A stretch of DNA of 64,000 nt, from the NCBI RefSeq assembly GCF_036320965.1, contig NC_092236.1:10621518-10685517 (forward strand), in the 5' to 3' direction. Both the position numbers and the translations under genes were made by a program. Each line of letters begins with the position of its first letter. The first letter of the stretch is position 1. Source of the DNA: Panulirus ornatus (Eukaryota; Arthropoda; Malacostraca; Decapoda; Palinuridae). Positions 49,850-61,439 of this stretch are shown one piece after another. A model generated the notes under the pieces. The model worked only from the letters and a program-made list of their open reading frames with translations, had not been told where the DNA came from and ran no database searches.

Positions 49850-49973
49850 TTAAAAAAGGGTGTTCAGTCTTGTCGAACTTCTCGCTCCAAGGGAGTTCAT
49901 TATATCCTCATGCTTCTGGCTGCACCACACCCTCGAAGCTGCAGAAGCGTCATTAAAGGGGAGTTATATCTTG

Positions 49974-49975
<2 letters not shown>
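49850..49975 (+). repeat. Dispersed repeat family H, copy H3
   Basis: GTCTTGTCGAACTTCTCGCT, CAAGGGAGTTCATTATATCC and CCTCGAAGCTGCAGAAGCG align with H1 and H2. It lies between A3 and A4 and runs into a TA array. Confidence 0.72.

Positions 49976-50042
<67 letters not shown>
49976..50042. repeat. (TA)n microsatellite
   Basis: A perfect TA array between H3 and A4. Confidence 0.98.
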
Positions 50043-50043
<1 letters not shown>

Positions 50044-50045
<2 letters not shown>

Positions 50046-50278
50046 TTCTTTTAAACTATTCGCCATTTCCCGCATTAGCGAGGTAGCGTTAAGAACAGAG
50101 GACTGGGCCTTTTTTGGAATATCCTCACCTGGCCCCCGCTGTTCCTTCTTTTGGAAAATTAAAAAAAAAAGAAAACGAGAGGGGATGATTTCCAGCCCCC
50201 CGCTCCCTCCCCGTTTAGTCGCCTTCTACGACACGCAGGGAATACGTGGGAAGTATTCTTAATCCCCTATCCCCAGGG

Positions 50279-50281
<3 letters not shown>
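50044..50281 (+). repeat. Family A, copy A4
   Basis: A full-length plus-orientation copy, from CTTCTTTTAAACTATTCGCC to AATCCCCTATCCCCAGGGAT, with one core change (CGCATTAGCG). TA arrays lie directly on both sides. With A3 it forms a 240-bp inverted pair. Confidence 0.93.

Positions 50282-50369
<88 letters not shown>
50282..50369. repeat. (TA)n microsatellite
   Basis: A perfect TA array that abuts A4. Confidence 0.98.
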
Positions 50370-50371
<2 letters not shown>

Positions 50372-51063
50372 CATTGTATGTTATTGTTAGAATGGTAAGA
50401 CGCTCGCGTTTCCAGAGAGGAAGAAGTTAGGTGACCGACTTTTCAGCTTGAGTCTAGCATGTGAGTCTTCCTCTGTAACTCACCAGTCCGCTGGTGACGT
50501 GAAGTGATCAGGTGTCAAAGTGAGGGTTGAAAGCCTTGGTTCTTGGGTTACCGGGACCCACACGGATACAGCGTGTCATTCGGCCGAGTCCCACAGGTGG
50601 TTGTCATGCGAGAAATAACATTTTGGGACCCTTCACCCGACACTTGCCCTCTCTTGCACCAGGCGAGTGTGAATGGAGTGTTATTGAGTCAGGATTTTTC
50701 TGTGACTCCGTTTTTTCTCGCTTTCTACCCCAGGTCGCAGCAGGGAAAAAAAATCACTGGTGCGTTGGCGCTAAAGATGGCATTATTACGTGTGTTCATC
50801 ACTGTTCTTTCTATCTCTGTAACATAAGACTGAACCTAGATATATCTTGGAAGTTTAGGGAGATATTTGTAACGGATGTGTTTTCACCACATGGTGATGA
50901 TAAGGGTGATAGGGATGGTGCAAGGGTCTGCGCATAAAGGTGTGATAAACTGTGATTATTGCTGACTTGGTGATTTAATTCACGATGTAAATAATGATGG
51001 CGATCTTAGAATTGCTGATGGGAATGACAGGCACTGTGGCGGAGCACCTTCAGACGGGATTCA
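50370..51063. other. No recognisable feature
   Basis: A 136-codon plus frame (50527-50937) without a recognised domain. The right end is GGTGAT-rich, leading into the 39-bp array. Confidence 0.35.
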
Positions 51064-51360
51064 GGTGATCATAACACCTGTGGTGATGATGCTGGCGTGG
51101 ATGGTGATCATAACACCTGTGGTGATGATGCTGGCGTGGATGGTGATCATAAAACCTGTGGTGATGATGCTGGCGTGGATGGTGATCATAACACCTGTGA
51201 TGATGATGCTGGCGTGGATGGTGATCATAACACCTGTGGTGATGATGCTGGCGTGGATGGTGATCATAACACCTGTGATGATGATGCTGGCGTGGATGGT
51301 GATCATAACACCTGTGGTGATGATGCTGGCGTGGATGGTGATCATAACACCTGTGGTTGG
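51064..51360. repeat. 39-bp minisatellite, about 7.6 units
   Basis: The unit consists of TGATCATAACACCTGTGGTG followed by ATGATGCTGGCGTGGATGG. Variants: AAAACC in one unit and CTGTGATGA in two. The period is a multiple of three, so frames of over 85 codons run through on both strands (plus: DGDHNTCGDDAGV repeated). Confidence 0.96.
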
Positions 51361-52601
51361 TGAATGGTGGTGTTAGGAACGTCTTGCTGTTGATTGGTGT
51401 AGACGAACGAACGACCCACTAAATATTATGATGACAATGGTATCATTCGCGGAAGTGATGACGGTCATGTTGGTCAGTATTATTATGAGGGTGACGATAA
51501 CAAGAGGTTGGTTATGGTTCACACGGTGAGGATAATAACGTATGACGTCACCATTCCGTATAGAGCATTGTAGTTCGTGGCGTGAAAGACGTGATAGGCT
51601 TTCAGGCGGCGTGAGAATGCAAGCGGATGGTCGAGATCAGATTAAGGTCACTGAAAAGTCAGTCAAGGAAAGACGGCTGGGGATCCTTAAGTGGGAGGCA
51701 GGGGATCGCCGGGGGAAGACCTGACCTCGACGTTAATCTTCGGTGTAGGTCCAGACGGAGGAGAGTTGGGAGGGAGGAGGCTGCTGCTGCTGCTGCTGCT
51801 CCGAGGTCGGGATTGGCGGGAATGGGCTGAATGAAGAGACCCAGAGGTTGACTTTTTTTCACCCATTAATAACATCGATATAGCTAGAATCACTAAGGAA
51901 AGAAAAAAAAAAAAAGGAGAAGAGACACGAGTTAGTGAAGGAGATCTGTGATAACACAGAACTCGGGAGAGACATTTCAACGCGTGACTGACTTTGATCA
52001 CTGTGACAAAAGCGAACGTCAGACTTGATTAAAGTTTGCAAAGACTGAAACACCGACGAGAAAAGTAGATAGAAAATACACGATTGTAGGACGTAACGAC
52101 ATGTATATCCAGAGCGATTTTAGGGTGAAAACATCAGGCGTTCGTTCACTGGTTGCAGGAGGAGGATAGAGAACTGGTCTCGGTGTTCCCCCCGTCCAGT
52201 GTAGTTAGTGTGGGGGTCGATATCTCACGGTGGCTAGGTCGTTCTTGGCTCTAGTCTGCCACTGACTGGTTCTCAGGAGCTCAAAGTTTGATCGCTCTGT
52301 TCCCCACGCCCCTCCTTGTACTATTGCGTTGGCATGATAATGCAGGCAGCCAAAAGACTTGAATATAGATTACAAACATACGTGATTATAAGACAAGTTA
52401 GTCATTGGCAGATGGACCCCGTGTGTTCAGTACAGAAACTTACACATATTACAGATTAGGTCCATGTACACAGACAAGTGGAGTACATAAAACATTACAT
52501 AGGTAGGCAGAGGGCCTCACGCCTACAGCACAAACGCACGAATATTACAGGCTAGGTCGGCTCACATGTACATTACATAGAAGAGCAGTACACAAGGCAA
52601 G
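51361..52601. other. No recognisable gene
   Basis: Contains a CTG run at 51780-51800 and A-runs near 51905. From about 52370 on there are loosely repeated TACATTACATA / ACAGACAAG words that look like a decayed repeat. Confidence 0.4.
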
Positions 52602-52945
52602 TCACAGTAATGGGCCGAGGATTCCATGTTCAATACAGAGACATATATATACATTACACAGTGACTGAAATGCTCTTGAACTGACTTCTTCACACGGGCA
52701 CGGAACCCACGAATCTCCCGGTGACTTTGTGACGGAGGGATTCTGTTTATTACGTTGGTGTTGAACCTGAAGTATTCTGACTTTCTTACGAGAATTAGAA
52801 ACTTTGCATCTACTCGTTACATCATCTTGCAAAACAATTGCTGATGGCAGACGGTACACCTTATGCCCGTCTGACGTCAAAAACTCCAGTGATGGAGGCT
52901 CTGTTGCCGTGGCCACCCCTTCGAGGGAGTTCAAATTGGAACTGG
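52602..52945 (-). CDS. Candidate coding exon, unknown product
   Basis: The minus-strand frame is open for over 110 codons with no low complexity. Between an acceptor-like ATACCTCTGACGCCAG (exon start about 52941) and a donor-like TCTC|GTAAGA (exon end 52790), a 152-nt exon would encode NSLEGVATATEPPSLEFLTS, then DGHKVYRLPSAIVLQDDVTS and RCKVSNS. Alternatively the frame simply runs on to 52602. Composition is protein-like, but I do not recognise the family. Confidence 0.32.
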
Positions 52946-53065
52946 CGTCAGAGGTATAGATAAATAGATAGACGGCAGTTCACTCATACCTCCTTTGTCC
53001 AGTTATGGATATATGATATTGAGCCTGTATAAGATGTCTATTTCACGATCATCACAGTTTGAGCC

Positions 53066-53108
53066 CCAGTACTTACATACATACGTACATACGTACGTAC
53101 GTACGTAC
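53066..53108. repeat. (TACG/TACA)n microsatellite
   Basis: ACATACATACGTACATACGT followed by ACGTACGTACGTAC, a self-complementary tetranucleotide array. Confidence 0.93.
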
Positions 53109-53440
53109 TGCTCCCCCATTTCACTTAAGTGATAAGATTATTGTCCGTTGCTTAAAAGCAGGCCACAAATGCTAGACGCAGATGGGTTATAAAATGGTGG
53201 GCTTGTCGCGCGGTGTGAGAGCTGGTGAAGCATTTAGAGGTGTTGTGGTGGTGGTGGTTGTGGTGAGGCTAATGGGGCTCCTTGTGTGTGGTGGCACAGT
53301 ACTAGACAACCGACACACTCATCTTTGACCCCGCAAGATCACTCGTTACTCTCACCCGTGGGTCATTCTCCTGGTGACTGAAAGAATGTTTTGTGTGTTA
53401 TTGCACATATGCCAACAGCATACACAAACACACGTACACA

Positions 53441-53563
<123 letters not shown>

Positions 53564-53594
53564 TACACAACCAGGAAAACACACATGTAAGTAG

Positions 53595-53596
<2 letters not shown>

Positions 53597-53674
<78 letters not shown>
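53597..53674. repeat. (AC)n microsatellite
   Basis: A perfect AC array, 36 bp after the TC array. Confidence 0.98.
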
Positions 53675-53676
<2 letters not shown>

Positions 53677-54229
53677 CTTGTAACCAGGCGTAAGTGTAAA
53701 TGACTTTTCGCAGCGAGGGTTTCTCTGCATTGAGGTCATACGCCGGGGTGTCGTGTGACACGGTGCCACTGACCACTGAGGTCATCTGAGTCGCCAGAAG
53801 TCGACGAGTTTTTTTCCCCCTGTGCTTGGAACGGGGTAAGGAACCTGTCTATCTGGTTCATGGAGCAACAGTAAAGAGACTCAGATTTTACCAATGCTTG
53901 AAGGAACAGGTTGGGTGAATTAAAGGTGAAAACTGCAGGTTGTTGAATGTGACGTGCGGCCTTGAGCGAGTATATCTTCTCGATTCAAAAAGTTGTTCTG
54001 TGTCTCTGCTGTAGATACCGGTAAATACCCGATGAGTATCAACAATAAATTGCCCGGGTATCCAGACGTGGATCTATAGACTGGAAATGCGTTACCAGGT
54101 AATTTCTACCTTTAGGAACTTTATTGGTCCTCTCCAGAAGACATTTTCTACTCCGTCTAGTGAATTTTTCATTGATGCGATCTTCGTCTTCATCCACGTA
54201 AGTGACCGGCGAAGAAGTTTGAATAACGA
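53675..54229. other. Unrecognised; weak splice-site pairs
   Basis: CTACCTTTAG at 54118 and CAC|GTAAGT at about 54200 bracket 82 nt open for NFIGPLQKTFSTPSSEFFI. TGTGTCTCTGCTGTAG at 54016 precedes a 20-codon frame with TGKYPMSINNKLPGYPDVDL and a stop. Both are short enough to be chance. Confidence 0.25.
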
Positions 54230-54507
54230 GTTGTGGACGTCGCTAACTCAGATGTAGATGATCCCCTACAGGAGCTCCAGATGCTAGCCCAGATAACCGA
54301 GCAGACGGCGGCACTGACGACCCCAGCAACACGTCTCCCAGGACCTGCCGGGCCAACACACTTTCCCTTTCTGTCTGGACTGGTTCTGAGGAACAGGGCC
54401 AACACCTCTCGCGTTCTCCTTCCCTCCTCACTCCTGCCCTCGGCTTGGACGCTGTATAATGTCATCCTTCCTCCCTCCCTCACGAACACGAGCAACTACA
54501 GAAAGTG
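54230..54507 (+). CDS. Candidate coding exon, unknown product
   Basis: A 91-codon open frame in locally GC-richer DNA. The first half reads ANSDVDDPLQELQMLAQITE then QTAALTTPATRLPGPAGPTH, looking like an ordinary soluble protein. It ends TSNYRK plus TGA at 54505. A possible acceptor TGATCCCCTACAG lies inside at about 54272. A minus-strand frame of 101 codons overlaps fully, so the strand is not certain. No family recognised. Confidence 0.3.
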
Positions 54508-54557
54508 ATGGTGAAAGTTATGTAGGCCATGATTATATACTGTTAGAGAGTGAATAT

Positions 54558-54558
<1 letters not shown>

Positions 54559-54609
<51 letters not shown>
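54559..54609. repeat. (GT)n microsatellite
   Basis: A perfect GT array. Confidence 0.97.
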
Positions 54610-54611
<2 letters not shown>

Positions 54612-54734
54612 TTCGTTTTTACGTGTACATTGTGTATGATTCATACAATAATGCATCATGTGTGCACAGAAGTATAAAGACGAAAGGAGAAATCAACTGA
54701 GTAATGTGGGCAAATGGGCAAAAAGAGAAATGTA

Positions 54735-54737
<3 letters not shown>

Positions 54738-54806
<69 letters not shown>
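54738..54806. repeat. (GA)n microsatellite
   Basis: A perfect GA array. Confidence 0.98.
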
Positions 54807-54809
<3 letters not shown>

Positions 54810-55146
54810 TGAGGATGGTAGGGGGGACAGTTCTAAACACTGTCGCTTCATTGAAAATACGTATTGGTATTTTCCATTTTCTTTGATCACGGTACGGCTG
54901 AGCAACCAGTCTACGGCTGATACACGCCAGTCACCTGCCAACAGTCTCCTGTCTCTCTCTCTCTCCTCCTCAGGAGCATGTTTTGCAGGCATTGTCGTTC
55001 ATGCAGAGATCTTTTATCCTCTCTTCATTGGATAAAAGGTTGATATAGAAATTAATACTCAGTAAAGCGATTGTTTTCGAAAGTACATGACATGATGTCA
55101 TTGAGATGTGCCACATGTCACCCCAGTTAAGTCTCACCTGGCCTGG

Positions 55147-55276
55147 ATGTTGCGCTTCACCTCGGCCGTACAAACAGCCACGTTGCTAATCTTGGAACAG
55201 TCGATGCTCCTCCTCAAACCCCTCGCCTCTGTAGAAGAAGCTCCCAGAGTAGGAGGAAGTTCCTGCTGCGAACTGG
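55147..55276 (+). CDS. Weak candidate exon with perfect donor
   Basis: ATG at 55147 begins MLRFTSAVQTATLLILEQSM, and the frame continues for 43 codons to GAACTG|GTAAGT. A phase-compatible acceptor (TTATCTCCTTCAG) at about 55477 would add GKRLASFQRAIDARLSYKHG and RNKRQ before a stop at 55598. The frame is actually open through the would-be intron as well, which weakens the model. Unknown product. Confidence 0.2.
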
Positions 55277-55599
55277 TAAGTAACGAGAGTAGCACGGAGC
55301 ACGGCACAGAGTCAGGGTCGGGTGCTGGAACACCACCTGTGGGTGGGACGACGAGGAAAGTTTCTTCGTATGGCGCTGTTGTGAAAAAGAGAGTAACACC
55401 AGAAATGCATTCACAAGTGTTATATATATATATTTTTTTTCTGACAGAACCCAGTATCTCCCTTTATCTCCTTCAGGGGAAGAGGTTGGCGAGTTTCCAA
55501 AGAGCAATTGATGCACGGTTAAGCTACAAACACGGAAGGAACAAGCGTCAGGTCATGATGTTGTTATGTTCCTTAATCTTCCTCAGCCTCCGTGAGTAA

Positions 55600-57565
55600 C
55601 GGGGTGATTCTTAGACTGGCCAAGTCACTCGCGCCACTTGTCTCGGCCGTCATTACAGTCATGACGCCACAAGTATGTAGAATTACGTTTCCTCATAAAT
55701 GGCTCACTTAAGTAACTGCCCTGCTCCTGTGGGCTGTGGCCTGCCATCTGGCTTTACAAGAGTATGTGTGCGAGTTACAACACATGGTATCATGTCCATG
55801 CATCAGCGCCCGTGTAAATGTAGTCATAACAACATTTGGATGTCAGACGGAGCACGAAGAGTCGTCCAGAAATATTTAGACACTTTCCAACAACATATTG
55901 TTCACTTGATGTGTATCAGAAGGGCAGCAAGGGAGCAAAATCACGTCTCAACCCTTTTGGTCAACTTGCAGGGCTTGAGAATGGGGACCTCGGGTCTGCA
56001 AAGCTGATTCCCTTTAAAGAGTGTTCATGCACTTGTACCTCTCCATACTGACGAATGATTCACTGTTGGGACTAGGTAAGTATGGAACACAGTAATACGA
56101 TATAGATGTCAGTGTTCTTGTCTCCTCACCCAGCGAGTCGACCCAGTCTTGAAATGGCAGGTATTAAAACCTCCCACGTCTCTCTTACTACATGGGATAC
56201 TTCACTTGGTTTTCAGACTCGAAGCCTTTCCTGGGGCGACTAGTGTAATCATCCCTGGTCCCATCACTGTCCCAGTCACTGGGATTTGCTTTCCTCCTCA
56301 CAGCTGGTAGGAATGCATCTTTCATGTTAGGCACCAGCTGATCGCGTCCAGTACAGCTGGTAGTAAGATGGTGGTATTTGTTCGAGCTGTAAAGGAATCT
56401 CCTCCTTGTTTTCATATACCATGACCTGTACACAATGTAAGCAGTTGTTCAAGGTTAAGAAAACGTCGTCGTTCACGTAAAATATGTCTCGCCGAGGCAG
56501 AAATTGATGTTTTCTTTTTTGAGTACGGCTGCTCATCATTTCTGAATGGTCGACAGTCATGATCTGTAAGTAGCTACAACACATGAGCCACCGGGATCTT
56601 TCCAATCAACTCTCCTCTGTAGAACACAGTCACTTGGTTTTGCACCGTGGCTCGTACGACAAGCTCAGCTGGACTGTAAAGGCAACATTCCTCTCCATAT
56701 CGGGGAAGGTGTAAACCCATTGGCCTTAGTTAACCGTCACTGGAGAACCACCACAGACGCCCTTAAACCAGGAGCTCGTTCTCTTTTAACCGGATGAGTA
56801 ATACTTCGCCAACATCATCCATTGCAGCTTGTGCGTGCGTCTTGGGAAGGTGTTTTACCTTTGGGGAATCAAGAATGGAAGACGGATGAACGTTTCAAAA
56901 TGAATCCTCTTGTATGAGGATGGTACAGCCTTTGGTAGCGGACGTCGGATTGTGTGAAGACCTGGGGGAAAGTATATGGAAATACGGAGGTTACTAAGGT
57001 GAGATGTTCAGGAAGATTGATGAACGGTGGTGGTGCTTAGATACCAGAGGACACTCAGTCGTTGCCGAAGTTCTTGGTGTAGAAAGAAATAAAAGAAAAA
57101 AAAAAGGATATGCTAGGCTTGTTTGTATATGACGGATGGATTCGTAAGTATGCGCTGGCGCATGCTAGTCATGTGGATCATAACACGAGAGTAATTGTTA
57201 AAGTGTCCAAAGTTGAGGAGGATGTCTCAAGTAAAAGTTGAGTAAGGAGGAGTAGAGAGCAGGAGGGTGGCGATATGATGAGAAGAGGGTTCTCCACAAG
57301 GGAGAAATGTGGAGCACTAGATTGATATCGAGAGCCATAGACGGGCCACCTAATAACCAGGTTGAGGGCAAAGGCGGATGTGCGACGGGCGACGGGGCAG
57401 AATGAAAGAGAGAGTGGTATAGTGAGGGGTAACGCGAGCGAGGGAAGCGCAAAGACCCGGGTGCTGGCAGGAGAGACCAACCTACCCGCTGAACACCGGC
57501 ATGTGACGTGCAGGAGATGCACACAAGGGCATGGATGATATTCCCTCTTGTTTGTGTATATCATC
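55600..57565. other. No recognisable gene
   Basis: About 2 kb. Frames of up to 128 codons (57564-57178 minus) and 102 codons (55699-56007 plus) show no known domain. An A-run lies near 57092. Confidence 0.4.
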
Positions 57566-57571
57566 TTCGAG

Positions 57572-57650
57572 CACGACGGTACAAACCCTGACCTGACCTT
57601 TGATTCAGGTCAGGTCAAAAGCTGCCTCGTCCAAGGGCCTTACCGTCGTG
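57572..57650. repeat. Palindromic repeat with AGGTCA half-sites
   Basis: TGACCTGACCT (57589-57599) and AGGTCAGGTCA (57607-57617) are exact inverted copies around a 7-nt spacer. CACGACGGTA (57572) and TACCGTCGTG (57641) form an outer inverted pair. The AGGTCA hexamer is the nuclear-receptor half-site, but the outer arms point to a foldback-type repeat. Confidence 0.7.
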
Positions 57651-57972
57651 TTTTAAGCGTCGCACCGACGTGATTACTACGACCAGCAGGTATCAGACGG
57701 TATGGAGAGATGTCATGACCAGGGTGGAATCGACGACCAGATCGATGCACGTCTGGAGGACCTGCGCGAGAAACCTGTCGCGATGATGGAGACTTTGTTG
57801 TTGACATTTCGAGCAGTTACCGAGAGCAGTAAGCGGTAGAGGCCACATGCTCCCGAGGGAAGATTAACTAAAGAGAGAGTCTCGCAGCCCTCCAGAACCG
57901 GTCTTTGTAACCCTGGCACCGAAACCACCTTCTTTTTATTTATCTACAGATTACGTCAACGTCGGGCACGAC

Positions 57973-57974
<2 letters not shown>
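57651..57974. other. No recognisable feature
   Basis: About 320 bp of mixed sequence without a recognised feature. Confidence 0.4.

Positions 57975-58044
<70 letters not shown>
57975..58044. repeat. (GA)n microsatellite
   Basis: A perfect GA array. Confidence 0.98.
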
Positions 58045-58047
<3 letters not shown>

Positions 58048-58652
58048 GAATTATGCAGATGGTTTGGGAGCTGCAATATCCAGAGGCGGAGAAAAAGTTC
58101 ACCCTAGTCCCAGGAAAAGGGGGCGCTGCTGCATTCCTTTCGAGCACTGCTCGTCTAGTGAATGTATGGAGAGTGTCGGGAGAGAGGGAGGGAGCTGTCT
58201 GCCGTACCTTCGCCTTACAAGTCCTGAGCTGCTGCTGCCCTGCGGAGTGGTTGTGGGTGTACCTTCCACTTTCTGGGTCGGGGTCAGGTAACTGGGATTC
58301 TGAATTTAGGGGAGGGGGATCGGTCATGATGTCACGTACTGTGGGAGAAAATTTATTGGTAAAGAGAAAGAGGAAGGATAAGACGAATCCAAAAATTTGT
58401 TGTAGAAAAATAAGATAAGGATTAGAGATGGATCAGAGAATATTTTGTATGATAAAGATAAGGAAAAGAGATGGATCAGACGATAGTTTGTAAGATAGAG
58501 ATAAGAAATCCATATGAGAATAGTTTTTAAAAAAAAAAAAGAGAGAGTTCGTCTCATAAACAGTTAACTTATGAGTTGTCAGCGTTGACAACTGAGCATC
58601 AAGGCAGCATCTTGACTGTAGTGAAAGTGAATAATGTGGTGAGGATTGTAGG
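58045..58652. other. Unrecognised; decayed GATAAGGA repeats
   Basis: From 58390 to 58515 the motif AGATAAG(G/A)A..AGAGATGGATCAGA occurs two to three times, an old short tandem. No gene recognised. Confidence 0.4.
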
Positions 58653-58746
<94 letters not shown>

Positions 58747-58753
58747 ACACACA

Positions 58754-58814
<61 letters not shown>
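58653..58814. repeat. (CA)n(GC)n(CA)n microsatellite
   Basis: About 75 bp of CA, a GCGCGCGCGCGC centre at 58730-58744, then CA again with one CTCA interruption. Alternating purine-pyrimidine throughout. Confidence 0.97.
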
Positions 58815-58815
<1 letters not shown>

Positions 58816-59730
58816 ATTGAAGAAAGTAAAAAGCGAAAGAATGAAACAAGAGAATATGATCATAAACTTGGATTACTTAGAGGAACTGATTGAAGGAAAG
58901 AAAACCGCTTAGTAATGATAGTAATGATAGCACTGAAGGAAAGAACAGCCAACCGGGTCCATCCATATCGGAGACCCCCTGAAACACATCAATCAAGGAA
59001 AAGGAACAAGAGCAGCAGCGCAGAGGATGCTCAGGGGAAGGAAGGACAGAGAGCAGGAAATACTTTTCATGCTCTGGAAGTCAGGGAGAAGTTACCGACT
59101 CTCGCACAGGAACAGAGATCTTGAGGGCATCCATGGAACAAGATAGGAAGGAGTTCGCTGAGTGGAACTATGGAAGGTACGGTAAAGAAAGGACCATATA
59201 TACACCATCAGACAGAATTGATTAGGGTGCTATACAGTGTATGATATTTACCCAGGTAAGGTGATGAAAGTTTAGAATAGATGTATGAGTGAATGTCAAG
59301 TTTTAGAAAGCGCTACAGTCATGGAGGCAGATGAATAGTTTACTTGTAAGACTTGGCTGTGATATCTGAACCAAACCAGAATGGCAAGAGTTACCGATGA
59401 CATAGATCGGCGATGGTGTAACTCTAGAAAAACAAGAAGTTCAGAGAATTACTGGCGGCGATAGGGATGACATATTCGGATATTAAAGAAAAGAAAATGA
59501 AAATAGATACAAAATGAAAGGGTAAGATTTGTCAAGATTGCATGTAAGAATGTAATGTAGTATCGTTAAAAGGTATCAAAGGCAAGCGAAGGGAATAGGC
59601 CACCGTGGAGAATTCAAATTCACTGGGGTTTCCATCAGAAGAGACAGATCAAAGGCTTAGCGAGAAAACGGTGAGGCAGAGATCAGGGAACATCAAAGAA
59701 GACTATACAATAGTGTTCGAATTAGGGTGA
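58815..59730 (+). other. Possible 5' part of the LINE remnant
   Basis: A plus frame at 58915-59124 reads through NRVHPYRRPPETHQSRKRNK, polar and basic like many LINE ORF1 or linker regions, but with no diagnostic zinc knuckle or domain. Its place directly upstream of the endonuclease remnant is the only support. Confidence 0.25.
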
Positions 59731-61430
59731 AATTTATGTACGTGGATGTGGATGGATGGCTTAAGTGGTGAATGGATGTACCGGGAGTTTAAACGCCTAA
59801 TGCGAAAGGGACAGACTAAACTCTCGGGAAATACGGATGGATGGTCCAAACAAGGTGTAGATAACAGTAGGAAGGACTTACGTGGTACTGATGATGATTA
59901 ACAATCCTCCAAAGAGTTTTAATGAGTTAGAACCATTATGTGAATAGAATGATGTAGATACATTTACAATGGGCAGAAGGCAGGGAGACGAGTCCATCTT
60001 CGTAAAGATACAGTGTCCAGCAATACGTGGTGATGTTAATTGTAAACAAATCAGTTGAGAGGAATTGGATTTACAGCCTGACAGTCTCAGGTGGTCTTGA
60101 TTTACAGGAAGACTTCCATTATCAGCATGATTTTTGAGAGGGACTGGTAAACCATCATTACAAAATCTTACCTTTACCTCATAACAACGTGGAAGTAGAA
60201 AATGTCAGAGTTGAGAACCCATTTGGAGAATGTGTAGCGCTTGAAGTTGACTGTTTGATTAGTCAGAGAAGAAATCAGACTCAGAGAGGAGATACAGGTG
60301 TGGTAACTATGTACAAATCTTAGGTGTTCCTGTGGTAACATTAACTGAGGTGTGACATCCCACTGCCGGATTGCAGAACTTTGTCACAGAAAGCTTATTG
60401 AAATCAGTAATGAAGATGTTACATGGAGAAGGTCTTAGAGAAAATTTCAAATTGTTAAAAAAGACCTAATAGGCTACAGGACTCCATCAATATAAGGCGC
60501 ATGTACCCCGATGAAATTTTTCCTTACGCACTCGGGGAGTGTTCAGAAACACATGACTGACATGACAGGCCACTTCAGATTTTTCAGAGAAATGATTTGA
60601 AGAGAGTGTAGTCCAGCGGAGCCTCCGGAAGAAGGCCTGTTTTTAAGAAGTTGATCGAGATATTGCAGTAAAGTACCAACCAATATATCTGATGATTGTT
60701 GTGTGCGACATGCAGAAAATGATAGGAGGAAAGCATATGGATAATTTAAGCAACAACGGGCGCACCAGGGTTGATAACAACAGGAGAGAATACATTAGCT
60801 AATACGGCAAAGTCAGGATCAGGTGGAGGGGAGAGGACCTATCATAGGCCTATATAAACCGGTCAGGAGAAACTTGGTCACCTTGTCTGCGAGACATCGC
60901 TTGACGAAAGAGTTGGATGGGTGGAGTGGGCATTTCTTGAATACCAGAAAGCATTTAACAGTTTCCTGAACAAGTGATTGGTAAAGATGCTTGACTTTAA
61001 GGTAGGCACAAGGTTCAGACTCTTGCGGAAGACTGAAAATTGTTAGAGAGGGAGCAACGGACGCATGTCATATGAATCCTTCCTCAGTTGTAGGGGCGTG
61101 CCGCAGGGCAGTGTCTTAGGGACGCTTTTATTCACGAACTACGTTAATGACTTACTAGCAAGGCTGGCTTCATACTTTGATATGTTCCCAGATTATGATA
61201 AAGTTGTGAGAGAAGTAAGGCACGATGAAGATTGTATCAGCTTACAAAGGAACTAGAAAAACAAAATGTTGGTCGGTAAGTGATTGATGGTGTTCATCCT
61301 GAGCCAATGCAAAATACTGAAGATGGGACACAGTGAAAGAACGCTTACAAATGGCTGTAATCTGACAGGGGATAAACTAGTGAACCTGTAAGTGAAAGGC
61401 ACCTGGGACCTGCATTGTACCTAACTTACC
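59731..61430 (+). pseudogene. LINE remnant: endonuclease plus reverse transcriptase
   Basis: Frame-shifted pieces keep the order of a non-LTR retrotransposon. KFMYVDVDGWLK (59730) fits the endonuclease start. GDVNCKQIS (60029) fits its GDFNxxxIxW motif. EVENVRVENPFGECVALEVD (60190) fits its C-terminal part. In the RT, YQPIYLMIVVCDMQKMIGG (60673) fits the YRPISLTSVVCK region, FLEYQKAFNS (60933) motif A, GVPQGSVLGTLLFTNYVNDL (61094) motif B, FPDYDK (61184) motif C, and CKILKMGHSERTLTNG (61310) the thumb. The motif A Asp is Glu and the motif C Asp-Asp is Asp-Tyr, so even a repaired frame would be catalytically dead. CR1/Jockey-like; clade uncertain. Confidence 0.88.
60812..60909 (+). repeat. Roughly 100-bp direct repeat, copy 1
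   Basis: GGCAAAGTCAGGATCAGGTG through CATCATAGGCCT-like and AGGAGAAACTT blocks. It recurs at 62.25-62.35 kb at about 80% identity. It lies inside the RT remnant, between the YQPIYL and motif A pieces. Confidence 0.75.
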
Positions 61431-61439
61431 ACCAGAACA

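Noticed and set aside
51061..51376. 13-residue repeat protein on either strand
   Set aside because: The 39-bp minisatellite keeps all frames open. Nothing outside the array supports a gene.
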